A stretch of DNA of 64,000 nucleotides from Drosophila pseudoobscura (lineage: Eukaryota; Arthropoda; Insecta; Diptera; Drosophilidae): assembly GCF_009870125.1 (NCBI RefSeq), contig NC_046680.1, forward strand, positions 10,664,001 through 10,728,000, in the 5' to 3' direction. Positions 51,501-60,729 of this stretch are shown piece by piece; position 1 is the stretch's first letter, and each line of letters opens with the position of its first letter. The translations under genes were made by a program, and so were the position numbers. The notes under the pieces were generated by a model that saw only the letters and a program-made list of their open reading frames with translations, was not told where the DNA came from and made no database searches.

Positions 51501-52228
51501 CTAATCTTGTCCCATGGCTAACACATTCCAATCTTCTCCATATCTGTGTAGACACTGAATTGCTGCAACTCTGCCGGACCAGCAGCGCCAACTCCCACTC
51601 CCTGTCCACCTGCCCAAGCTGCAGCACCCACTCGACACCAACGAACCAGTTTCGACCCATTTCCTTGTTCCCGGATCCCAAACCGTTGCCATCCCCTTCT
51701 TCTACTCCTTCCAGCATTGGCCACAATGTCACCGTCTCCGTGGACACTCTTTTCGCACCCCTGACCCACGGCGACATGTACCACGGCAAGCGGTTCCTGG
51801 AGCCCGTCAGCAGCCTCATGGACAACAGCTCCTCTTTCACCAGCAGCGTCTTCCAAGTGCCCACCCCCATTACCACGCCTACCGACCTGGAGGACTTCGA
51901 CTGGCCGGCCAAGACCTTCAGCCAACTGCTGCTTGAGCGCTACTCGAACGCATCCCAATCGCCGGGCGACTCCTCGACGGACAGCAGCAGCATCAGCTAC
52001 CCCAGTGCAGATGGTGGTCTGGCCACACCCACGCCCACGGGCACACCGAGGAGCAGCCTCAACGATCTGGCCTCGCCACTGCTCGGATCGTTTGCATCGC
52101 CCTCATCCCAGCTGATGCAATCGGCCCGAGGGGAATTGGAAGGAGATGGAGACGAAGGGGAAGGACCGGACTCCAGCGACTCGGATGCGACCATCTGCTC
52201 AGGGGCATCCTCGATGGAGTCGTTCTAG
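48549..52228 (+). CDS. Hdc: Histidine decarboxylase (PLP-dependent)
   Basis: Eight coding exons: 48549-48576, 48738-49322, 49417-49526, 49660-49713, 49789-50482, 50982-51127, 51190-51421 and 51552-52228, giving 841 aa, close to the 847 aa I recall for D. melanogaster Hdc. It converts histidine to histamine, the transmitter of fly photoreceptors and mechanoreceptors. It is a group II decarboxylase. HVDAAYAG (Asp274 should pair with the PLP ring nitrogen) is followed by NPSKWL, whose Lys306 should form the Schiff base. The Ser before that Lys, and [10 protein letters not shown] after it, match histidine rather than DOPA decarboxylases, which have NPHKW. The [17 protein letters not shown] block is also HDC-like. 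The last 360 residues are a long, Ser/Pro-rich, probably disordered tail, in line with HDC precursors that are processed. ATG context is CACC-ATG-G. Intron 5 (50483-50981), if retained, gives a short alternative C-terminus. Confidence 0.96.
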
Positions 52229-52547
52229 CTCTAGTTAGTAATAGTGTTAGTGTTTCTGTGTGTGTGTGTGTGTGAGCTTATGTGCGGGCATGTATTTGTA
52301 GGTGGGGGAGGGGGGACACCCATCGCTGCTGTGCAACCAATCAATAATGCAACCAATTGTAGTTCCAATCTTTATCAAAAACACGTAATATCCATATAAT
52401 ATCTATGCCTATGCTTATATCTATGTATATCTATTGTACTGTGTATGATGCCTGAAAGCCTGTGGAGCTGTTTCCGAATCCCAAGAACCGATTCCGCAGG
52501 GAGGCTATACATACGGATATGACACTTACTGTTCTAGTGTTTAAATC

Positions 52548-52553
52548 AATAAA
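52548..52553 (+). terminator. Hdc polyadenylation signal
   Basis: AATAAA stands 320 bp after the Hdc stop codon and is followed by T-rich sequence. The minus-strand gene next door has its own candidate AATAAA (TTTATT on the plus strand, 52584-52589), so the two transcripts end tail to tail within a few tens of bases. Confidence 0.7.
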
Positions 52554-52753
52554 ATCTTCGCTCCATTCCGTCTTTTTTTCGCATTTATTTCACATAAGGC
52601 AAGGAGGGTATCTTCATCGCTGGACATAGCCATTGTGCATCGGTAGGAGCTGGCTGCAGACATTTTAATATCAGGACTACTTAAAATGGTCGAAATTGTG
52701 TTTGTTTCTACTTCAAAAGTGATCATGTTTAGTTTTAACACAAAGTCACTATC

Positions 52754-53840
52754 CTATTTAGTCGTAGTGGTGTTCCCAAAAGCAGCAGTGATGCCGTCAT
52801 CATCGTCAATAAAGTCTTCTGAAACCGGGCCTATGATGGGCTCGAAGTAACTTACAACACGTTTGTCAATATTTTCCGTTGTGGTAGTCATGGGGCCCGC
52901 AACGAATTTTATAACGAGCTGCTGGAAGAACGTAAGCAGGAAGATGATGATGAAATCGTGGAAGAGGATGAGGGCGGCTAGTAGGTAGTCATTGAGACGC
53001 ATCTCCGCATATCGGCCGCCATTGATTGTCTGAGCGTGGTACATCACGAACTGCGAGAAAAAGAGTGAGAGAAAATCTTCGAGTGATTTAGATATAGATT
53101 TAACCTACCAACAGCACAACGATTGTGATGAAGACCTGATAGACAATGAACGTGTTTGGCATCTTGACCAGAATGCTGATCATAGCGAAAAAGACGGTGA
53201 TGATCAGGAAGATGAATGCCATTACAAACAATATCACGACATCTAGCGTCAGGTCGTGCTGCGGAAGAGAAGATGCCTTCAGAGGAGAGGGATTCCTCCG
53301 TATAAGGGTGTTTACCGGTATAATCGATCCGATTAGTATGAAAACGAACAGGAGGAACACGCAGAAAAAGAACCACACGACCATTTCCAGCCAATGGGTG
53401 AGTGCCGCCAGGGTGAAAATTCCGATAATCACGAACTCCACCTTTGAAGGGGACACACTAGTAAGCTGTTGATCGGCCGCAGGATCAGGATCAGATGTAC
53501 TCACTATTAGCAGGCAGATTAGCCAGTTCAGGCAGATGACGGCGCGTAACTTTTCAAAGAATATGAAAGCGGTGACCAAGACCATGGCTACAGCAAAGAA
53601 AAGCAGGCTGATCCAGTAGAACTTGATGAAGACGGCATTTATATCCGCTCTAAAAGTGAAGCAGTAGATTCAGTGCCAATGCTAATGCCCCCTCCTCAGA
53701 AGCGCCACTCACATAATGGAGACAAGCGCCCATTGGATCAAGGCCACCAAAAGCCACATCAGCGTCAGCGTATAGGACACGCAGGCAAACTTCCTCCTTT
53801 CCCTTTGGTACTCCCGAAGTCTCGTTCTACGCCCTTCCAT
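52754..53840 (-). CDS. Seven-segment membrane protein, TMBIM/Lifeguard-like (paralogue A)
   Basis: Five coding exons: 53713-53840, 53505-53649, 53316-53441, 53109-53258 and 52754-53050, all with GT/AG borders, give 281 aa. Intron phases are 2, 0, 0, 0. The protein has a short basic N-terminus (MEGRRTRLREYQRERRKF), then about six membrane spans and a last hydrophobic segment within NDYLLAALILFHDFIIIFLL. The last part, preceded by YHAQTINGGRYAEM, resembles the C-terminal region of Lifeguard/TMBIM proteins, where GGKH and EEYIFAALNLYLDI-type sequence precedes the final segment. Family members are endoplasmic-reticulum or Golgi proteins that modulate calcium leak and cell death, so that role is an inference here. 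The tail after the last span is polar and acidic (EDFIDDDDG). Resemblance is by eye and distant. A head-to-head neighbour has the same exon plan. Confidence 0.75.
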
Positions 53841-54241
53841 AATCCAACTGCGGTATGTGTCCTAGTGGTTGGAAATGAGTATAGTATGTGGTATTCTACG
53901 GACAGAATTACTGAGCACAATGCTGTCCAACATTAACGGAGAACTCAAGGCTGATTTGATTTATAGAAAAACCAAGGAGAAGGGAAACTGGGAGTAGCTA
54001 GGAAGTAGTCTGTCCCGCGACAAATGACCGAGGTTGTTATCGGCTAAAAAATAAAAGGGCATACACTACCGTAGACAGCACTCCGACCACCAGTCTACTC
54101 AAGGGGATGAGATCGGTGCGGCCCGGCATATCATACTCTACGTTGCTCAGTTGGCTTACCGTTTTCTGCGATTGGTTTTTATTATTTTGTACTTAAATTT
54201 TTATGTAAAGCGAATCCAGCAACACCAGACCGTCTCCAGCT
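53841..54241. promoter_or_regulatory. Shared divergent promoter region of the TMBIM-like pair
   Basis: About 400 bp separate the two divergent start codons, so both promoters must lie here or overlap the 5' leaders. On the plus strand an AAAAAATAAAAGG stretch near 54044 is TATA-like, and TCAGTT at 54147-54152 fits an initiator about 93 nt upstream of the ATG at 54242. For the minus-strand gene, an in-frame CACTAG upstream of its ATG could be a splice acceptor for a leader exon. No element was strong enough to settle the starts. Confidence 0.35.
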
Positions 54242-55249
54242 ATGGAGCAGACCGGAGATGCCGACGAACGGACAAAGAAAATACTGTGCCAGACATACAA
54301 GGTGACCATCATTATGCTGATCATTGGACAGATACAGGTTTCGATTTTCATGGAAATGTGAGTGGAGTTAGGGATTCGGGGGTCGGGATCAGTGCTTCGT
54401 CTTATTCCGATCTTCCACCCCGCAGAAAGGCCGTGAAGAGATTCCTCGAAGAGCACTATTATTTCAGCCTGCTGCAGTTCTTCGTCAGCTTCATATCCAT
54501 ACAATTGTACGTGTTCTTTTACCACATGATCGTGCAAAAGTCCTCCTGGAAGCGCATACTGGCCGGCGTCTGGACGGTGAGTCATCTGATCGGTGCGCGG
54601 CGATCCATCTTTTTGGCCAGGAACCCAACTAACAGTCCCCGTATCACTACAGTTCGAGGTAAATACCATATCCATCATGAAACCCGCAAAGACGGCGCCA
54701 TATATTAGCTTAATCATCTCCGTTGCGCTCACCTTCATCGTCATGGCCATCAGTCTGTGCTACGGAAACTTGGCGGTGCGCCATAGGCGTGGTCTCTTCG
54801 TAAGTGCTCCCAGGGAGCCACGACTCGTACTGATCCCTCCTGACCTCATGCTAGGTATCACGTCACAATGTGATCCGGTGGAGCGAACGTCTATTTGTCC
54901 TCACCAGCTTTGGCATCATCGTGTGCGCCGAAATGAAGCGAATTACCATCGAGTTCGTGACCCTTCTCGTCTACACCACTCTGTCGAACATTGTAAGATC
55001 TACTACTCCTCCTGGCCGCTGTAGCTCGTTACCTCTATCTGCCTTAATCATCTGCAGTTTGTGGTGATATTTGCCGCCTCAATAAGGAAACCGAACTTCT
55101 ATCACTACGAGCCCAAGGGAGACCACATACTCATCGGCCAGCTGTATTACCTGAACTTCTATGCCCTTTACATGGGCTATGTGTGGACGACAGCCTCCTG
55201 GTTCGAGATAATGGATTGGAATGTCAAGCTCACAGATTTATTTAAATAA
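54242..55249 (+). CDS. Seven-segment membrane protein, TMBIM/Lifeguard-like (paralogue B)
   Basis: Five coding exons: 54242-54357, 54426-54576, 54653-54799, 54855-54992 and 55058-55249, with GT/AG borders, give 247 aa. Intron phases are 2, 0, 0, 0, identical to the divergent neighbour, and exon lengths are similar exon by exon. The N-terminus is charged (MEQTGDADERTKK). About seven hydrophobic segments follow, the last within DHILIGQLYYLNFYALYMGY, which corresponds in position to the NDYLLAAL segment of the neighbour and to the final segment of TMBIM proteins. The GG-containing loop seen in the neighbour is lost here. The two are probably paralogues that diverged far in sequence. Membership of the TMBIM family is weaker for this copy and rests on architecture. 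The stop TAA is followed about 320 bp later by AATAAA (55571-55576). Confidence 0.72.
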
Positions 55250-55978
55250 GTCACAGTGTCACAGTCACACCGGTCACGTGGCTCTCATCACCAGAAAATG
55301 TTCTGAATCGATGTACGCCAATCCGGAGCATGCGCCGACTATCGGAACAGCTGGGCCAGCGGATTGTCGTAGTGTTTACATCGTCCTGCCCTGTCGCATC
55401 GCATCGTGCACAGTTTCTATGTATATTGCACTTGGCCCGGTTGCAATCAGCACGGCTCGGAACATAACAGAACGGTTCGGTTGTTTGAGTGGTTCGTGTG
55501 CATGTGCGCGTCCGTCGCCATAAAATCAATACATATTTTCTAACCAATGCGCGATTTACATTAAAAAGTAAATAAATGGCTTTCAACGTGAGAGTTTTCT
55601 TCGAATCTTCGGGGTGCTTGAGATTTTGTAAAGTGTATGTGGCATAGTGTATTTCAAATTATACGATATACAAATACATATACAGAGCACACATATTACA
55701 TACACCCTACACACAGGCCTCAGGTCTGGGTTACAATACGTGAAAAATGTTTGTTTAACATTAGGTTTTAATAATTACATCCTGGTTAAATATATGTATG
55801 TTTAGATAGTGTTCCTTTTGATTTTCCTCTCTTCATTTCTAATTGAATAAACTTTTGTTTGCGCGATTTGGCCAAAGCGAAGGCCACACTGTCCATGTCC
55901 ATGCCCCTGATGTGTTGGTCCATTTTGGTTTCCTGTGTTCCATATCTGTGCTTTCTGGTTAGTGAATGGAGCGCGACC
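55250..55978. other. Intergenic 3' flanks of paralogue B and Syb
   Basis: Contains the 3' UTR of paralogue B up to an AATAAA at 55571-55576, and the presumed 3' UTR of Syb on the minus strand. A minus-strand frame starting with ATG at 55921-55923 (45 codons to 55786) lies in the Syb 3' UTR and is not called as a gene. Confidence 0.5.
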
Positions 55979-57782
55979 TTAGTGAGGGGGTGTTTCCGTA
56001 ACGGTCTTGGGTTCGGTAATGGACTTGGCTCCTCCACCGCTGCTGCCACTGCTTTCTGGCCAGACCGAGACTGAAAGGGAGGGCACAATTAGTCAACAGA
56101 ACTGGCATTCCGAGCATCAGAAAATTCAACAAGTTATCTAATCCTGAATTGGGTCATCCTGCACAAAGTAAAAAAATACCCTATATACTAGAACTAGAAA
56201 GGTATCATCGGATGGACGTATACGTTAACACTTAGGCAAAAAAATTGCTCCTATTGGCACTATTCTCTATATATGTTCTATATTCTTCTACAACAATGTG
56301 ATCTGATCCGATAATAGCCATTGCACGCTATAAATATACGAGTTTACCTTAGAAATATTGCATTGCATTAGAACGAAGTATATGTGTGTATGTATCTATA
56401 GTTGATGGGGTCAAATGTTCTTCGTTCCGTACGATGTAAACCATCGTACGAGTAACAGTGTGAAAACACTTTTCTGCCACCCTTCGCCCTTCTAACATTA
56501 TTACTGTTATTACCAAAGTGGTGTGATGACTTCTCAAAAGAACACATCCCTGCCGTGAACTGAAAATCGTACATATATGGTTTCCACACATAGACATGAG
56601 CTAATCTACACATTACAAACTAAACAAATATGATAATTAACACTTGAGGGACGAGGCGCAATTTACCTTTAGTTTTTTGGAGTTGCTTAGCTTAATATAA
56701 TATACAATATACATGCATACATCTACACTGTACACGTGCGTGTGTGTGTATATAATGACATAAATGAACCTTAGCTTTGTTGTACATATAGAAAACGGAA
56801 TTTGATAATTTTTGTGTATGTTTTGATCAATTGAAAAGCGACACTGCAAGTAGAAACAGAAAGGGACAACGATTCGTCATCAGTTAGGGCTCGGCATATC
56901 TATCATACATATCAATCATCGAGTTAGTTAGCATTGAAAGATCCATTGAAACTTGGGTTATGTGCAGAACTGCAACCACAGATTGGAAAATAGACAGACG
57001 CGTTGCAGGGCGTTGGCAATACAAAGCTTAAAGCTAGCATCAGTAACATAAGCTAGATAGTTCTTAGGCCTAAGCAAAAAACCACAACCGTTGCCCGAAG
57101 CCAAAAGCCCAAAAGCATAAGCAGATCAGTCCTGAACTTACCTAGGACGATTATGAGCAGTACCACTGCGATCACTCCGAGAATGATCATCATCTTCATG
57201 TTGGCCCACCATTGCTTGCGCTTCAGCTTGCCCGCCTGCTGCTCGAACTGAGAGGCACCCTGCTCCAGTTGGTCGGCGCGCTCGCCCAGCTCCGAGAGTT
57301 TCTGGTCCCGCTCCAGCACTTTCTCCACGTTGACGCGCATTATGCCCACCACCTCGTCCACTTTGGCCTGTGTCTGCTGCAGGCGCTTCTGGGCGGCGGC
57401 ATTGTTGTTGCTATTGTTCGTATCGGCGAAGTTGTTGTTGTAGGCGTTTGGCGGCGGCGGAAGTATAGGAAAACTGTACAATATTATGCGTGTGGTGGGG
57501 GAGATGCTTACGTATACACGGAAAATCATCCAGCCGGCATCGTACAAATGCAAGTCTGTCGCTGAGGGCCGTTCTGAATACCACTTCCCGCATACGGGTA
57601 GCCAGCTCCCTTACATATCAATTAATCAGTGACCAGTGACGTCACATCAATGGCTTCCCTTCCCGCAATCCGCCTTGCATTTGTACGACGATTCAGGTAG
57701 CTTCCGTGGATATTTCAATTTGAGGGCCCACTTACTCGTTTGCGTTGGAGCCGGATGGTGAGGGGGCTTCGTTGTTCTCCAT
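55979..57782 (-). CDS. Syb: Synaptobrevin / VAMP (R-SNARE)
   Basis: Three coding exons: 57736-57782, 57142-57473 and 55979-56070, give 156 aa. The N-terminus ([13 protein letters not shown], then [12 protein letters not shown]) is Asn/Pro-rich and disordered. The R-SNARE coiled coil spans about residues 46-105, with the zero-layer arginine at about residue 71 in [17 protein letters not shown]. The juxtamembrane [12 protein letters not shown] leads to a single C-terminal anchor ([17 protein letters not shown]) and a short luminal tail ending in TETPPH. Synaptobrevin sits on secretory or synaptic vesicles and pairs with syntaxin and SNAP-25-type Q-SNAREs to drive fusion. Drosophila Syb is the broadly expressed relative of neuronal n-Syb. 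The 1.07-kb intron before the last exon allows alternative tails: reading through the donor at 57141 gives a short hydrophobic extension. A non-coding first exon ends at a GTAAGT donor at 58123 and joins the acceptor at 57793-57795. Confidence 0.96.
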
Positions 57783-58122
57783 TGTGGAAATTCTGTTCAA
57801 AAAGTAGCAAGGAAATATGAGTTAATAGATGTCTTATTGCTTATTTTAGCCACAATGCAATTTCCAACACATTCACACAAACACGCACAAAGACTGCGAT
57901 TAAATTTGCCCAACCAAAAAACAAATCCAGAGCACTGACACACACCTTATCTACCGAATGAATAGCCGCTGCTTGTTGGCCTATGAATCATTCCAGTTCC
58001 ACGGCCGCAGCTAGCGAAAAAAAATGCCATCACCCCGCACCAGCCAAAGAAAGAACTTGTTGCATGCCCTACGCACACATTGTTTCCCTCTGAGCAATCC
58101 ATGCCGCCACCCATGCACTTAC

Positions 58123-58310
58123 CTGACAATGTTACTGAAGAAATACTGCTTTTAATGCACAGAAAAACCTCTCTCTTGCTATTTATTTAGCAAAATTTCA
58201 GATTTTGAGTTAAAAAATTAAAAAATTTCAAGCTTGTGATGATTAGAGCCAGTGTGACCGCGGATATACCAGAATATACCGTCTCACTGTCAAAATATAC
58301 CGTAAATATA
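58123..58310 (-). promoter_or_regulatory. Syb leader exon and Motif 1 / Motif 6 promoter
   Basis: On the minus strand, GGTCACACT (58251-58259, plus-strand AGTGTGACC) is the core of Ohler Motif 1, bound by M1BP. Just upstream of it stand two good GGTATATT-type Motif 6 elements (plus-strand GAATATACC at 58272-58280, AAAATATACC at 58292-58301) and a weaker one at 58263-58270. Motif 6 upstream of Motif 1 is the usual order in TATA-less housekeeping promoters of Drosophila. The leader exon then runs to the GTAAGT donor whose last exonic base is 58123. The transcription start is expected around 58190-58240. This suits the ubiquitous expression known for Syb. Confidence 0.65.
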
Positions 58311-58319
58311 CTGACGAAT

Positions 58320-60360
58320 TCAAGTTCTTTTTACATATTCCTCGATTTTGATATTCCGTCGAATATTACTATATATATAGCGCATTTAGCATTGCCTACA
58401 TAATTTTAGCCCATTGATGAATCAATTTTCTACTTAACTGGCTTATTTTTATTACTTGCTTTTATTGTATTTTGACTAAAACAAGGTTTAAACAAAATAG
58501 TTCAACAAGAAAAACAGTCGCAATGTTGCTGGTATTTAAAGACATGATGCGTGTATAGGTCCTTGTACACCCTATTTCGCTAATTTTATATGAAGATGAA
58601 ATGTGATTTATTAAGAAATTTTCTCAAATTGATATTCTTTAGACATATTCGAGTACATTATAAGTATCTTGTGTATATTTATCTCGATCCTGATACCTAC
58701 TGAGCCTTGGAAGACAAACGTATTCACAATTCTATATCATCCATTTCCCCCAGGGTATGTGTGCATGGAATTAGCAACATTTGTGCATGGAGTTAGCAAC
58801 ATTTGTGTATGGAATGGGACTCATTGTTGCAATAGCGAAACTGCGGCGAATCGGGTATTGCCTATGTTTCAAGCTATATAGATTTGCCCACTTGGCTTTA
58901 TCCCATAGATAAATGTATTTTCTACAAGATTGCTTCTTTTAATTACCTTTATGTATTTTATTTTGACCAAAAAACGGTTTTTAAGTAAATGTTGCCGCAA
59001 CTTTTGTGTATGGAATGCGCAACATTTGTGTATGGAATGAGACTCATTGTTGCCAAAGCGAATTGGGGTGAAATGCGGCGAACTGCGGCGAACTCAAAAT
59101 TTCGCATATTCTTTGTTCCGTTGAATAATACTATTTATATAGAAAATTTAGCCATGCCCACTCAATTTTATACGATTGATGAATCAATTCTATACTTGAT
59201 TGGCCTATTCAAAAAACTTGCATTTATTGGGTTTTTATATAAAATTGAAAATGAAATTAATAGATGACAAAAATACCATTTAGCACTAAAAAACACCTCA
59301 TGGGAGCGCGGCGAAAACCAGTTTCTACAGTATATACGGTCTCACTTGAAAAATATACCGAGTGGTGCGCGCCAAATCGAACTTTTTTGAATGTGAGCGA
59401 CAATTACTTAAATGTTGTCAACCGGGCCTTTATCTATGCCCACATAATTTTATACGATTAATGAATCAATTTTCTACACAATTGGTTAGTTTTTAGTCCT
59501 TGCTTTTATTGTATTTTGACTAAAACACGGTTTTCAAGTAAATGTTGCCGCAACATTGTGGATGGAATGGGACTCATTGTTGCTAAATCGAACTGCGGCG
59601 AATTCAAATTCCTCATATTCTTTGTTCCGTTGAATAATACTATTTATATAGAAAATTTAGCCATGCCCACTCAATTTTATACGATTGATGAATCAATTCT
59701 ATACTTGATTGGCCTATTCGAAATACTTGCATTTATTGGATTTTTATATAAAATTGAAAATTAAATTAATAGAAGGCAAAAATACCATTTAGCACTAAAA
59801 AACACCACATGGGAGCGCGGCGAAAACCAGTTTCTACAGGAAATACAAAATATACCGAGTGGTGCGCGCCAAATCGAACTTTTTTGAATGTGAGCGACAA
59901 GGATTTAAATGTTGTCAACCGGGCCTTTATCTATGCCCATATAATTTTATCCGATTAGTGAATCTATTTTCTAATTGCCTGATTTATTTTAAACACTTGC
60001 TTTTATTGCATTTTGCGTAAAAAAAGGTTTTAGCGAAAATGGTCAAACAAAAGAAAATGAAACAGAACAGTCGTTCATATTGCTCAATTTAGAGATTCCG
60101 TTGAATAATTCTGTCTAAGTAAAACCCTTACTTTTGGTCGCAATGTTGCTGGTTGCTGGTACACCCTAATTCGAAAATTTTATATGAAGATAAAACGTAA
60201 TTTATAAAGACCTTTTCTCAAATCGATATTCTTTAGACATATTCATGTACATATATTATTAGTATTTTGTATACATTTATCTCGATCCTGATGCCTACGG
60301 AGCCTGGGATGACAAACATTTTCTCAATTCTATAATGCCATTTTCCCTAGGGTATGACAA
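58320..60360. repeat. Block of nested tandem direct repeats between Syb and the transferase gene
   Basis: Two long direct copies, about 58985-59490 and 59534-59990, are offset by roughly 509 bp. Both include CTTTGTTCCGTTGAATAATA, TACGATTGATGAATCAATTC, TAGCACTAAAAAACACC and GAGTGGTGCGCGCCAAATCG. A second pair, about 58545-58760 and 60140-60360, brackets them at an offset of about 1.6 kb and shares TTTATATGAAGAT and TTATCTCGATCCTGAT. Shorter partial copies, for example around 58410-58490 and 58880-59000, also occur. The second inner copy has a small deletion. No open frame of note is conserved. It looks like local segmental amplification rather than a transposon. Confidence 0.8.
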
Positions 60361-60714
60361 TTTATGTTGCCGGTAATCATTGTTGTCAACCGGTTATTCA
60401 CCAATAAATACTCGTTTATTATCTTCCGTCGAATATTCCCAGCTATATAGATCTCTCAGTTTTGCATTAATTTTCCATTAATTTCCATTTCCAAGCTGCG
60501 TTCAAACCTTCGCAATCAGATTGTTCAGACTGAAAATTATTCAATTCGAAATTTGCGCCGAAACGTATTTATCGAAACGTAGATCGAAGCTTTAGTGAAA
60601 TTATGCAGCACTGCTTTGGCATCAGTGTGTACACACTGCAATTCATTTTCATTATTTTCATTAACGGATTTTTAAATTTTCTTGCAGTCGAAATAACTGA
60701 AGGGGAACGGAACT

Positions 60715-60729
60715 ATGGAAAATGCATAG
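60715..60729 (+). other. Minimal uORF overlapping the transferase start codon
   Basis: An ATG at 60715 opens a four-codon frame (Met-Glu-Asn-Ala, then TAG) that contains the main start codon at 60722 in another frame. Ribosomes must scan past it or reinitiate to make the main protein. The first ATG has the context AACTATGG. Confidence 0.6.
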
